64,000 bases of DNA from Sinonovacula constricta (lineage: Eukaryota; Mollusca; Bivalvia; Cardiida; Solecurtidae): assembly GCA_007844125.1 (NCBI GenBank), contig CM017568.1:9696497-9760496 (forward strand), written 5' to 3'. Shown in pieces: positions 13,576-28,800 of this stretch; the stretch's first letter is position 1; the number at the start of each line of letters is the position of its first letter. The notes below the pieces were generated by a model. That model saw nothing but the letters and a program-made list of their open reading frames with translations, did no database searches and had not been told where the DNA came from. The translations under genes were made by a program, and so were the position numbers.

Positions 13576-13752
13576 TAATAGGTAAATAAGAAAAGGTCCT
13601 ATCAAAATTTTCACAGATATTTAAATTTTATCTACCTGCAGACCAAGGCAGACAAGGTAAATGTAAATGTGACAAAAAACACACAGAGACGAGACATAAC
13701 ACACAAAAAGAAAAACCATCAGTTACCGCCTTGGAACGGTCAGCACCCTTAA
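13576..13752 (-). mobile_element. Family R fragment (3' end)
   Basis: It contains ATAGGTAAATAAGAAAAGG, AGACGAGACATAACACAC and CAGTTACCGCCTTGGAAC, the last 175 bases of the element. It is one of the better preserved tails. Confidence 0.75.
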
Positions 13753-13910
13753 ATAAATATCAGACATATATAAATGATTGTGTTTTCTTCTGAACGTTAT
13801 GTTTATGTATTAAAATCTTCATTATGTTTAAGAATTTTTATCCCCAGGGATAATAATTGTTTGCTTAGCGTTAAATTTAGAGGACTGTGACATGTAATGA
13901 GACATATCCC

Positions 13911-13938
13911 CCCTACCCCCCCCCCCCCCCCCCCCCCC
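13911..13938 (+). repeat. Poly(C) tract
   Basis: A C run of about 22 bases follows CCCCCCTA. Length is likely to be uncertain in assembly. Confidence 0.85.
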
Positions 13939-15749
13939 GAAGAAAAACTGAATTATTACATTGTAGATTTCGTAGAAGGTGATTCTTTGAAGATGTAAAC
14001 GATGGGATTGCAACTCACACACTCTACCTCCGTGCCAACTGGTGCTTGTGATATGAAAGGACAATACAAGTTGCCTTTTTAGCGAGGCAAAATAAATATA
14101 CATGGACACTTACTAACTTACCTTAAATTATTTATATAACAAATGAAGGAAATAAATATATATATAACATCACAATCCTGGTAATTCGGCTACTTTGAAA
14201 ACTATTTCAGTTTAATTTAAATAAACTTCTGAGAAATCTTACACTGACATTATATTTAAGTTTGTGATAAACTCTTGAAATGAAATGAAAAATATCACCA
14301 ATATCAATGGTGTCGGGAAATACTTTTAGCTTATTTTCGGCTCATAGTTAAAATACTTTAATAACCATTTATTCAATGCAATACTTCCAGTAGCTATTAC
14401 TTGAGATGTCGTACAATATTATTCCACATTTACAACCTTTATTAAAACACAGCACATATTCAGTTTGACATTGAAAATGTATCGAATTTTATGTATAGAA
14501 ATAATAACTGTGCTTGAACATAAATATAATATGAGTGTACTAAAAGGGTTACGACACAAAACTGCAAGCAACTTGTAAAACTCCAGAAACAGCACAAAAA
14601 CATTCACTCATAAAGCTTTGTATACAGTTTAACAACAAATCAGGCATTTGAGACATTTCCTTTGAAACATCCGACATATCACAACACTTATTTAATGCAG
14701 CAAATTATAAAAAGTTTTTTTGTATAAACCGTCCTTTGTATGCAATAGTTTATTTATGCTGAAGTACACTGAGATTTTACCTATCGCTTTTATCACCGAG
14801 ATTCTTTATGCCCATGTTTCATTTAAATCAAACTACGGCTTATTTTATTCCCTTTGTGCACGTTGTTTACAAGTTTCAATCCGTACCTACGATTATTCTA
14901 TCTGAACCTATACTTTTATATAAATTTTTCATGAGATATAATTCCGTTTAGTTTAATAAAACTTCATGTAAGTCAATACACAATTCTTCAATTGTGCTTT
15001 TTACATTGACTTAGATACATTAACAGCGTTATAACAAATACAAAACTTTCACATTATATTATGAATATAAAAATAAATAAAAACCAGTTCACAAAATTCA
15101 ATTTAAAATATAATATAAGCTCGATATTTTTCTAGTCATTAATTGAACTTTTTCAATTTGTTTATACTATGCAAATAGAAAATAAATATGTATAGTTTCA
15201 ATTGATAATATTAAGAAATGTTCGTTTTAAGTACTGCGATAAAAGTTTCAGGTTCATCTTATTGAATAAAGTCAGCCTGCGTGCGTCAAAACGCGAAACG
15301 GAAAGCGTCATTCAGCTTGTTCCAGCATTAATTTTTGTATGCTGCTTTTATAGATATTTGTAAACAAGACGACAGTCTTCCGCAATCTTTCAGCACTTTC
15401 AAAAAGTATTGACTTCGTGCTTTATTTAAATTGCATACAAAGTTTGATTAAAGAAAGCAAACGATCGGTCAAGAACTCTTCAGACCAGAAGTGATTAATT
15501 GCAAAGTATGACGTGTAAACAACAAATCTATTATATGATTGGTATAGGGCGGCAAATATTAAATCAACAGATGTCTTATTTGGCTTTTCAACAAATGCTT
15601 CAAAAATAATATATCTTAATTTATATTCTAAAGATTATGTATATAGATATGCATTTCATGGAGGTTTCTTACATCGCTGACAGCGTCAATAACCCCGACA
15701 GAACAGGTGTTCTTCTTTCTCAGGCGATTACAGTGAATAGTTTCCTTAA
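13939..15749. other. No gene seen
   Basis: AT-rich DNA with no recognisable repeat or exon. Confidence 0.55.
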
Positions 15750-16450
15750 CAATAGGTAAATAAGAAACGGGTCCTATCAAAATTACCACATATAGTTAGA
15801 TATATACTACCTCTAGACCAAGGCAAAAAAGGTAAATGTGTATGTGACTAAACACATATATACAAAATGAAAAATCCAAACAGGGTGTAAAAAAATATCC
15901 CGTCAAAGTGAGACAACTAACAGCAAGCACGTGCATCGTGAGATAAAACTGATCAAATGAAATATTATATATTAGACAAAATAACTTGTAACAAAATAAA
16001 CTATCAACATATTTACAATATGTACGGTATATAAAAACCAAAAGTTCCAAATTAGTGAGTAGTTTGAAATAAAACAGCCCAAGCAATGACGTATAATAAG
16101 AACAATTAAATGATGCCATACAGGACATCCTATGTCAAAAGTGTCAAAAGTGAAATTAAAAAAACGAAAGAAATCATCGAATTTTAGAAAACAACCTAAA
16201 CCAACAAAACAAAATGTAGTACAGTGAGGAGTTAATAGGTCATAAGATTTAAATAATATATAATAAAAATTCGTTAATTTATCCGCAATTGACATATTTT
16301 ATAATGAAGGTACAAAAATCCCCGATTTTATAGCTAGTGTGCAATCTCGCGTAAGGGGCATGGAGACTGCTCAAGCTGTCTCGCCTATGTAGGGCACGAC
16401 TGGAGAGATGAAGAGACAAGAAGATTCCAAAAGTGAATGTCCAATTATGG
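15750..16450 (-). mobile_element. Family R copy, minus orientation, internally deleted
   Basis: It matches the 11-kb copy in reverse, from the GGTAAATAAG terminus to GTCCAATTA. It lacks the roughly 140-base segment holding the GGTTTAAGCACC and GACTGACCGTTCC landmarks. The overlapping frames at 15796-16295 are hydrophobic by AT-rich composition and are not taken as genes. Confidence 0.75.
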
Positions 16451-18617
16451 CTTTAAGTCACTTTTTCATAAAGTCTCAACGACCTGTCCGGTCATGGTAA
16501 AATTTTAAAGCTAAATATGTATAAACGTTCTGGTTAAAACAGGGAGCATCAAGTTTTTCAACGTGTGTCCAATGTCAGGACTGCTTGCTGCATACAGACA
16601 CCATTAGAAACATGCGTGAGGTTTAAAATTTGGCAATGGGTTGTTGTTATAGTTGTCATGTCACTCGTAATTCCTCTGCGACATCCAGAGAAGTCTTTTG
16701 TATGGAAATGGCCCAGAAGTTGCGGGTGGTTAATGGCTGTTACAGTTTTGTACCACTTCAAGTTCTTACCACGTATAGAACGAACCGATTTTGGCATTGT
16801 CGAACCATGTGTATTAAGCAAGTTTTATTCTAACCTGTTAATAGTGACGTATCATGGTTTTAAGATAGAAATTTGCTTAATATTTCTTAAACTTCTTTCT
16901 TAAAAGATTAGTTGCGTTATTAAATGAATTAAGACAGTATGCAATACAAATGGTGCACCATATGTGATGGCAAATTGTTCGATCACATTTTTAGTTCACT
17001 ATAAGTCAAAGTATTCATCAGATGTCAATGCCGTTGATCAGATAACGTGTTGTTATTTAAACACAAACTGGACGCTCTTTGATGTTTTGAATAAATGTTT
17101 TTCTTGTTTATATTAAATTGACTTAAGTTGTACCTGAACAACACCAGATGCAATATAAAAATATTGACATGATTCTTCTATCATATACTTTTGTATAAAA
17201 ATGCTATGTTATCTTGACCGTCAAGTATATAAATAAATATATATATATATTCCATTATTAGAATATAATAATTTCACAACAAGTATTGACCGATATATAT
17301 TCATAAATTGCCTAATGCATTTATATATTCGCTGTAACTTGCAAGGAACGTTACAAATTTTGTAACTATTGTAACTGCTTAAACAAATATTTTGTACTAT
17401 TCTTTCTATAAAACATCCCGACGGTTGTGTTCTTAACGTTTCCAATTGTTGAAAGTACTATATTTTATTATAATAATTATATTAAAAATAGTTTCTATTA
17501 TATGAGAAATTGTATGCATCCTTTGTCAGCTAACAATTATTTATTTAATTGAGCATGTACTGCAACAAAGCATTACAAAATGAAGCTTTGAATAATGTAA
17601 TACCATTAACCATACGTATGTATTTATTTTTCTACATTGACAGGTCGATGAACCATTGTATTCAATAAACAATCTATTTATTCTGTATACGGTTCGTTTC
17701 ATACGGGGATAAAAAGAAAAGAAAATATTCCTTTATATAGAAGGTATAGATATGTACGCCGATCGCATTAGGAGCAGTGTGTTTTTAACGTTTAATTTCT
17801 CAGATCACAGAAATTATATGGCTCGAGACCAGTTAAAACCAATTATTTGTGTGTGTTGACAGTGTAAACGTCAAATGTTTGATAAATAAAGGAGAAATTG
17901 TATTTTATTCGATGAATGTTTATGTTCGCTTTTTATTTATGACTATTAAAATCGCCTTTTAATTTTTGTTTTAATGACACATAATCACGTAACAGCTACA
18001 TTTAAAACGATTTCACTTTGAGGTCATAGCTTTTTCCTAAGGCGGAGGAGGTCAAACTTAACGAGGTCAAAGTTTACTTAATCTTAAACGTGTAATGCGA
18101 CCTAACTCTTGGTTTTCAAAAGAAATGAAAGCCTGAAAGCAAAGTCGCAAAGTGAATTGCGCAGATTAGTATATAGTGTATAAGTATGGATATACTAAAG
18201 TCAATTATCTGACTGAGTAATTTGGTTAAAGAAGAACGAACATTTACTATTTTGTCTCAAACACAAGTTTTATTCCTTTTGAAGCGAATGGGATCCATAA
18301 AAGAACATTTAAATATTGTATTTCCTATTTACTTACTATGAGGCTCCAGGTCAACTTATCGTATAAAGTATGCAAACGCATATAATATCTGTAAAAGATC
18401 TCTTTTACACTATGCAAAAACTGACTTCACTAATATTTAAGTATTACTCTGACATACAGATAATTAAATAGAGCAAATTAGACCGCTTCGTGTATACGCC
18501 TGCCTGGATACTATACAAAAATCTACTATATCATGCTTACTAGGGTGGCTGACACTATGTTGTCGGTACAAAGACATTCCAAAAAAAGAGAAAAACTGTA
18601 GGCAACCTTGATCAACA
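16451..18617. other. No assigned gene; compositionally distinct patch at 16.56-16.83 kb
   Basis: At 16560-16835 three overlapping frames of 67-112 codons stay open on both strands, in sequence with more GC than its surroundings. None resembles a known protein and no splice pair favours one. It could be regulatory DNA or an old element. The remainder is plain. Confidence 0.4.
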
Positions 18618-18745
18618 TTAGAGGTAATTGTTTTGTTTTGTTTTTAAATGTGTTATGTCTCTCTTCAGCGTTTTTGTCCCTTTGACAGTTAACTTGCCTG
18701 CTGTTGTTTTTTAAATACTGATAAAGTCTTGTCCTGTTTTCGAAT
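18618..18745 (+). mobile_element. Family R 3' fragment, diverged
   Basis: Starting near AGAGGTAATTGTTTTG, it contains GTGTTATGTCTCTCTTCAG, GTTTTTGTCCC and TCTTGTCCTGTTTTCG in the usual order and spacing. Confidence 0.45.
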
Positions 18746-20707
18746 TTTTATTTGTTTAAGACACAAATAAGACATTTATTTAGTAATATTGACAGTAAGG
18801 CAATATTACCTAAACTAAAGTCCGCGTATTTATCTATGGATGGTTTGAAACACAATAAATGTACTCAATATCACCGAAGGTATGAATTGATAAATAAAAA
18901 TGTATGGAATTTTAGCATATTGTACAATATGGAATACGTTTACCAAAGATGAAAATGATGACTGTGATATGTAACAAAGGCCCTATGTTGATGTATCTAC
19001 AGTATATCACATTTTCTTCTACACTCCTATATATAGTTGTAAACATAGTTAATGCAGTAGAAATAGTTCACTAATTCAACTAATTTCTTTTCTTTTTGAC
19101 GATAATTAAATATTAGACCATGTATAAACGATAATAACTGAGAACTAAGAAAGCTAGCCAGAAACCATATACACGATGTACTTGCTATTGCTTTTTGGTA
19201 TTATCGTAAAGTTTTGTGTGTTATCTTAATAGTTTTTTTATTGACAGTTTAATCATATTACAAACTGAATATACCACTTTGCGAACTATTGTTTATCTTG
19301 AGACGCAAAAGTCAAGGATAACAAATAGAATATTATAGTCTAAATCGAACTTATACATTCCTTTCAAGTGATACGTGATGCAGATCTTTTGATTACGTAG
19401 AATATTAATTTCGTCAGTTTAAATGTATTTTAATACAAATGACTTAGACATATACGACAATAACGTATCCAGACGTTGCGTGAACACAGTGTACATGCAC
19501 TTAAAGGCAGTAAAACGTCAACCTGACAATGACATATTATAATTGTAAATACAAATAAAACGCAGACAAAAGGATAAAGAGTCAAAGGCTTGTATAAGTC
19601 CTTGACCAATTAATCACAGATGCCGATACTTGCACATTGTGTGTATGCATTGTGTGTATGCATGTGTGTCTACCCACAATCTTGAAGACATAATAACATG
19701 TCTGCTTTCTTTCATCATTTTTACAATCATTTGGCTTCTTTCACAAGGCATAATCCATTTCAAAAATATAATAGTATCCTTCAGTGCCTAACATGGTATG
19801 AACCAGGTAAATCATTATTTAATCAGCTGACGTGTCCATTTAAAAGTCATCGCAATTTTCTTGCCTAGATTACATTCCGAATTGCAACTTGATTATTAAA
19901 TATTCATGCATATGCCTATCGCTTTATCTATTTGCTGCATTGCAACCATAGTGTACTTTGTTTTCAAAGTTCCCAAATGCCAAGCAGTTAAAATGTCTTA
20001 GAAAATACCCTAGCGCAAATAATAGGTATAATAACAAAATGAAAACAATATTCAAAGACGCAATACCATATTTTTAACTTTATACTGAATGTAATATGCT
20101 TTTACGTATTGTATGCCACGGAAATAGTCTCATCTACGTTTAAGTCAATGTTACTTAGCCCATTTGTCAATACTTCTTGTAACTGCACATTGATTGTAAA
20201 GTAAAAAATAGAAGGCAATAAAATATGTTTAAACTGAAATATTGTTAAGCAGAATAATGCTATATAAAGTTGATCCACACATCTTATATATCTGTAAGCA
20301 ATACCTTTTTAGACGTTAAGACGATAAAGCGATGTGGACGGTAGATATAACACTGGTATATCAATGTGGGAAGTTTAATTCCGGGGGATGTGTGCTTAGT
20401 AAAATATATTTTCCTGACAAAATGAATCGTGTACTGTTTGTAGATCTATGGAGGTCACAAAACAAATCATACAAATAATTTACACAAGGAGATGAGATAG
20501 TAGTCGTTAGAGTCAATAAAAAAAGTTTACGACAAACATTAAAAAAGTCAACCATCTAGAGAGCATAATTTGTTGTGACCGTTTTAAAAAATGTTAAACT
20601 TTCTTATCTGAAAATTATTAAGCACCATATATGTTTTCTGTGGCTTTATGATAAGGGTAAAGTTTTAAGATTTTTTATTACATACAAGGGTTTAATCCTC
20701 GCCCCCC

Positions 20708-20762
<55 letters not shown>

Positions 20763-21639
20763 CGAGCAAAGCACTCTATCCTATCAGGGTTAGATTAACG
20801 CACGTGGCGACATTCACGTACTTATCACAACAGGAAATATTTAATTGTGGTACTGCTTTAAGCAGTCGACCTGGATATGAATATAAACAGTCAAACAATC
20901 AATAGGGTTTGTAACTACATACAAATTGTCGACAGGACAAGCGATTTCGTATTATTAGCTAAGTAATGATGTCGTTAGTAAAAAATAATCACCTTAATAA
21001 AACAATATAAAGCTTTACATACTAACGGAGCTGTCTATAAATTGCAGTTCTATTAACTGGGTAATGGCAACTTCAGTGAAAGAAATGACTTCATTTAAAA
21101 CAACGATTTAACAATTTGAAACACACAGGAATTCGTCATTTTATCCAGAAAAGGCAAAAACAGTGAAAACGTCTATAACAATAAATGAAAAGGATTTATA
21201 TGTATGTGGAAAGCCGTAAAAAGAAAGAAAGTATTCAAAAGTTATTCCTTTAGTGAAATCTTGCAATCTATAACACCTGCGGACCTTTAGTTTAGTAATA
21301 TTTGACATTGATTAAGTTTTGGCCAATAATTGAGTGAAGGTACATGATAAAATATTGCCTTTAAAATGGTTACTTTTGTGTATTATATCTCTCGGAAATT
21401 TAAGGTTTACTGATTGGTCAATCGTGGATAACTATGTGTCAATACAAGTGATTTTCAAATCCCAAGAAAAGTGATATTGACCGGAGAACGTTGCCACACC
21501 CACTGCGCAGAACAAAATGACAAGAAAATGTAAATAAAGCATCCTTACCACAATCGAGTTATCGAGGAAGAAGATATAAAAAGCAGTCGTTGCATATTCT
21601 CATTTGGGTTGATTATTCCTACTTTTTATAAAAATGGTT
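18746..21639. other. No gene seen
   Basis: Holds a 28-base motif at 19478-19505 that recurs at 50762-50789, a short GTGTGTATGCATT duplication near 19640, and the C/A tract at 20.7 kb. Confidence 0.5.
20701..20760 (+). repeat. Adjacent poly(C) and poly(A) tracts
   Basis: About 27 C are followed at once by about 30 mostly A bases with a few G. No element end was recognised around it, so it may be an expanded homopolymer or a sequencing-prone site. Confidence 0.85.
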
Positions 21640-21648
21640 CAATGTGTA

Positions 21649-21934
21649 TTTGTTTGTTTGTTTATTGGGTTTATCGTCCCATCAACAGTATTTCAGTTAT
21701 CTGGAGACGATGTCCACTTGAAGCAGATATAGTGCTGCCTTCACTGTGCATAGCATGCCGTGAACACCTGGCATGATACCACACCCAGTCACATTATCCT
21801 GACACCGGGCCAACCAGTCGTGCATCTACCCTTATATATGCTTGAGCGTTAGCAATGGAGTTATACCACTACCATTTTTAACGACTTTGGTATGTCGAGG
21901 CCGGGGATCAAACCCGGGGCCTCCCGTACCTGGA
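21649..21934 (-). mobile_element. tRNA-derived SINE (family A), minus orientation
   Basis: This is the reverse-complement relative of the SINE at 31.6 kb, similar along nearly its whole length. Its TTTG-type tail is at the low-coordinate end and its tRNA-like head, with GGGTTTGATCCCCGG, is at the high end. The head is about a dozen bases shorter in the A-box area. Direct repeats CAATGTGTA at 21640-21648 and 21935-21943 flank it. Confidence 0.88.
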
Positions 21935-21943
21935 CAATGTGTA

Positions 21944-23621
<1,678 letters not shown>

Positions 23622-23761
23622 GATATGTAGATATGGCAAGGAATTGTAAGTAGAAAAATCTGTATACACATGTTAAGCCATTCATTTCGTTTCATGGTAG
23701 TTAAAAATATTTGTATGGAAAAATTCACGAAAACAAAAAATGAAAAACAGCTAGATATATT

Positions 23762-24450
23762 GAGGGGTAAATTATAAAAGGTTCTATCAGAATAACCACT
23801 TATATTTAAATCTAAACAAGCTCTAGACGAAGGCAAACAAGCTAAATAGAAATCTGACAAAACACAGAAACGAGACATAACACACAAAAAGAAAAACCAG
23901 CAGTTACCGCCTTAGAAGGGTCAGTCCGCAGCCTAGGGTGCTTTAACCTGATTTGTGAAGCACTACAACCGCGCACTTCCTGAAGGTTTTTCTATCCAAC
24001 TAACAGTGTAAATAAAATATATCCCGTCAAAGCGAGACAACTAACAATAAGCACCTGCCTCATGAGTTAAAACTGATAAAATGAACTAATATATAGACAA
24101 AATGACTAGTAATGAAATAAACTATGAACATATGTATAATAGATAAAAGGCACGACAACCTAAACGTTCCAAATGAGTGAGTAATTTGAAATAAAACAGC
24201 CCAATGACGTATAATAAGAACAATATAATAACGTCATACAATCCCTCGACGTCATATGCCAACAGTGCCAAAAGTGAAATTAAAAAAGAAACACGAAAGA
24301 AATTATGGAATATTAGAAAACAACCCAAACCAACAAAACAAAATGTAGTATTTTGAGGATTTATTAGTTAATGAGATTCAATTAAATAGAAATAAATGCC
24401 AAGGATTTATCTGCAATCGGCATATTTTACAATGAAGGTGTAATATGTAA
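23762..24450 (-). mobile_element. Family R copy, near full, minus orientation
   Basis: It holds all internal landmarks (ACAGAAACGAGACATAACAC, CAGTTACCGCCTT, AAGCACCTGC, GTGCCAAAAGTGAAATTA). It connects directly to a reverse-transcriptase-like coding remnant at its upstream (high-coordinate) side, which is what ties family R to a retroelement. Confidence 0.75.
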
Positions 24451-24605
24451 ATACCATAGGAGGTAGCAACAGTTGAATCACCGCCAAGGTATGGATAATT
24501 CACAAAATCAGTTGAAATCATCTCTATTGTCATAGATTTTAGTAGGTGCGTTGTCATAAGAAATAGTAAGCTCAATGTCTAGAAATGCTACATTTTAAAT
24601 TTTAT
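24440..24605 (-). pseudogene. Frameshifted reverse-transcriptase-type remnant upstream of family R tail
   Basis: In one minus-strand frame there is VAFLDIELTIS followed by KIYDNRDDFN. In another there is VNYPYLGGDSTVATSYGIYI. Together they follow the order of a segment (FLDL..., KxYDKRDDFxF, IVNFPxLDGD, SYGVYISQL) that I recall from retroelement polyproteins widespread in marine invertebrates. A stop and frame change break it. The recall is from memory and I cannot name the clade. It is short, decayed and non-functional. Confidence 0.55.
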
Positions 24606-25639
24606 TTGCTTTATTAAGGCTAAGTTCAATTGCTAATATAAATAGAGAAACCCAAATTGTTAGAACGTCAGATGGAAAAAAGGACCGACGGGCTTGCATA
24701 AGCTTCATTAAAGCGAATAGGCTTTTTTGGCAAAGACAAAAATTAAATACTGTGAAGAAATGAGACAAACGTTTACCGTGTAATATGCTTGGTGTGAATT
24801 TATTTTATATTTTACTATTTATAAGAATAATCAAAATTTCTTATGAGTTGAATTAAGGAATGAATCGTTAATGTTAACGTTCATCTGTTGACGAACCATG
24901 TTGGGCTGTTTAATGTATCGTGGGGTACGAAGAACTTTACAAGGCTAAGGAATTCGGTCTCTAACGGTTAAATTATCTCTTTAAGTATAACTCATTGTAA
25001 TATCAGACAAAAACTAATTAACGTAAAAGCTGAATTAAAACAGCTCGCTTAGTATTTTATAAGGTTTTGAAAAAAAGCGGTTGGAACATTGGAAGCTTCT
25101 TTTTTCATATCCCTCCTATTATAGTCAAACAAAACTGAGCTTATATTATTTTACAATGCAACAAAACCATCATACATCAAGTCTTTACAGCTAACTGTGA
25201 TTAATAAAAATGGTTTTCATGTTTTAACATAAATTCGCTGTCGTTGTTACACCAATAACAATACCATTATGAAGAAAGAGAATAAACATCACTGCAAACC
25301 AACAGCAGGCTTTATCCATGCCTTTGATGATTTTTATTTTTTATTCCATTATTCACCAAAGAAATATTGATCCAATAACATATTATAAGACACTAGGCAG
25401 TAGTCATGTCGGGTTTTTAAGTGAAGGCAAATGTTAACGTGATGCTTTTGGGAATGGTTTCACTACATACAAGTATTTTAGCCTCGCATTTAATTGCAAA
25501 TAATACTGCACTAAACATGAATCGTTTTAGGGTTTGTTTGTTTGTTTTTGTCTATAAATGTATGGTTTTGTTTTGCTTTCGTTATTTGTCAGATCATTAT
25601 CGTCATACCGGCTTCGTTTAAGTTTTGATTGGTTCAACA

Positions 25640-25810
25640 AGACCTCAGACATATGTCTGGTTAGAATCACCGGGGTCCCGCAGATTAGTCGGAAGACCTC
25701 TCACATGACGGCTCATGCCCCGACCAGGACTCGAACTCACGCGGTAAATAGCTGAGGAGTCACACAAGTCGGCAGCTCCAGTCGCTCTGCCAGGAGCATC
25801 TCCTTTTTAA
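25640..25810 (-). mobile_element. SINE of a second type (family B), minus orientation
   Basis: On the minus strand, from the high-coordinate end, a tRNA-like head contains CTGGCAGAGCGACTGGAG. A clear B-box GAGTTCGAGTCC follows, then a central segment with GATTCTAACCAGA. TTTG repeats at about 25533-25550 may be its tail. The central segment is shared with the sequence at 39.2 kb. No target duplication was recognised. Confidence 0.6.
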
Positions 25811-28800
25811 TATATATCAGCTATTCTAAGCATAATTGGTTAGTCCCAGTATGCAAGAAGAACGGATAACATTATAAAATAATAAAATTAATTGCATAGA
25901 GTGATATGTGTAAAACTCATTGAACTTACTGTTTGATTATTTGTATTAAATGTACTTGTAGATCAATTATAGTTTTATCTCATATGCATTATGTGGTGTT
26001 TTGACTAAAGCTGACAATCTAAAATTTGGTTAAATAAAAAAGAATGATACGAGATTATTTGAGTTAGTTGGCTTCATTTGGTGATTTATACGAAATTTAA
26101 ACTGGGGCGAGGTTCTTTTTCGAAACGAAATACGTCAGCAAAATATTGCTAATATAAAGCTATGTCATTTGAGTAAATGTAACAACGGATGTTTATCTAT
26201 CTGTAAATTCAACATGCAATAATTTGTAAAATTGCTGCCGTCAGGGGACAGTAGGCAACGTTAGACTGTTTGATAAACCTATGTGATTGCATCTCGTTAA
26301 TTAGGTAGCATACTTCACTGGTATACTTCGTATTCAATCAACGCGCGCCATTTCCTCCGGGAAAGGATCCATTAATTGCTCTAATAAGAGCCATATATGT
26401 ATGGAACATATTGGCGTATCTTGCAGTAGACGTAGACTAAAAAACATAACTTATGTGATAGGCGGTTTAGCTATTGCAAAGTTCAGTTACATAACTATGC
26501 GAGATATATTTCTTGTATGTACCTTAAGCTAGCGATTTTTAAAGAGTAAAAAGCTTATAGAGAGGCATTAGTTACTTTGTTTATTATTAATTAAAAATTA
26601 AATTAATCATAAAACCATCGAGCGTAAAAACTGCTATACAATGTCAAAGAATACGTACATTTTCAGTTGGTTCGTCCGCAGTTCTTTTCGAGACTATCGC
26701 ATACTTTTTCTCTTTACCTTAATTGTATCGATAGGTAATATTAGTACATTTTGTTTCTCAACATATTACAATGTCTCAGGATAAAGCAAAAAAGCGTTTG
26801 AAAGTGTTTTACATTTTAACCATTTGAAACTAAAAAAAACTAGTATAGTTTCGACCTCTGTCAGAATAGCCAATCTATTGACTGGTCTTATAGTGCAATC
26901 ATTTAAATAAATATGAAATGCGGGTCTTACTATTTTATGCATCAAATACACCCGTTACACTGTGATCAGTCTGATTTCATGTGTGACGCTGCATTTACTC
27001 TTATAGCAAATATCATTATTTATGCTGTTCATACATTGTTAATTATTTTATCTCCCTCACGCCACGGCCTTAAAGACAGGCAAGAATAAATGTTAATTAA
27101 TGTCTGTTGTTTTATTAATTTGCTAACATGCTACGATGCTTTACTTGTGCAAAACTACTGCACTGCTTGTCACTCCATGTCGCACGGTATTGTCTAATCG
27201 CAGTTCGAATTCATTTTAATATCTTACGATCCACAGCAATGTTATACATGCTTTTCATAGTGTTTTTTGTTGAAACAGTAACGTTTGGCAAAGCAACTGT
27301 CCCGACTGTCTGGTGTTTTTATCAACCCATCGCCTTATTTGATTTGGAAATGATTTTGTTTTTCTCGGTGGATTTCCTATCGGGCCCATTAATCAATAGA
27401 TCAAACAAACAAATCAGTTGATTCCATCTCATTTTGCATTAGTATGATAATTGTTACAACAATTGTTCCCCTAGACAAATGGCATCGCTAACAGGACAAA
27501 ATGATGTAGGAAGCTCATAGTACGCATATAACTAATCAACTCGTAGACTATTTTATTGCCTCTAGTTTTTAATGCGGGACAGAACTGTTATAAACCTAAA
27601 TATTAAAGTTTAATATTTAATATTATATTAATAATAATATATATTTTCTGTTATTTTCTTTCCATCCAGAGTAAAGTTTTGATCAGAAACCCAAAGGGAA
27701 CCCAGCAGTTTTGTGTTCTAACTGTTTGAGTTTTTTTTGGTAAACATCATTTTAACGATGCGGAAACCTCGGTGTTGTTTGTACTTATAAAGGCGTGCTA
27801 CTTTTAACCAAACAAACATACACTCCTATATGTTTTAAGACGTAATGGTAACATTTAATTATTATTCATCTCTATGAATTTAGGTATTTATAAATAATTT
27901 ATGCGTCTATATGCGTCGTTTTCTTTTCTTATCCTCTTAAAATTCTCTTTATTTAGCAGTAATTCTGGAAAGGCACTTTGGAACTTAGTTATTATGATAA
28001 AAGTGCTATATAAATATGAAAAATAATCATATCAGTGTATGTTGTCTTTACCACAAACACTGGCTATATCGCTGTCACTGTTAAATCCTTAACAATATGC
28101 ATACAAAAGGAGAAAATATGTATATCGATATTTTTTCAGTGTAACGGTCAAACCTGACAATTTTACAATTTTTGCTTATTTACAATTAAAACACTAACTA
28201 AAACATACTAGACTAGTTTCACAGAACAGCATTTAAGGTAACCATGCATGTACCTTTGTCGGTTAAAATCGTATAGCAGAAAATGTATGCAGTAAAATCT
28301 TGCTTGTTAGAGATTTATTTTAAATAAAAGAAAAACATATTGAAACGATGTGAAATATTATATAAATATCATAAAATGTACAACTTTTGGCTTCTCGGTT
28401 CTTATACAAGCTTGATTTCTAAAAGCAGAGGTCCTCAAATTGTGCTTATCAAGTCCTTACCAACACGCACTCGTCCATTTTGTCTAAAGATTGTTCCTTT
28501 TAAAACAAGTGTCAGAAATATATGCCATCAAGGCATCAAACCCCTGCGGCTAAAGAATATTTCTAAAAATAAAAACGATTTTGTCTTATTTGATTTTAAA
28601 TAAATGAATATATCTATGAACACAGAACAGAAGTCAGTGTACTTAATCAATGTTCTTTGAAATAAAGAAATACACATTACATAACTTATTTATTGCCCAC
28701 CATCGTTAAAAATACGTTTTATAAGAAGAAACCATTCAGACTTGGTCATTTCCAGGGACGAATTTGTATTATCCTAAACGGCCACTACATATCAAAACGT

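Noticed and set aside
15796..16295. Two overlapping hydrophobic minus frames of about 110 codons, possible membrane proteins
   Set aside because: They lie wholly inside a decayed family R copy. Aromatic/hydrophobic content is expected from AT-rich DNA, and the frames are not kept in the 24-kb relative.
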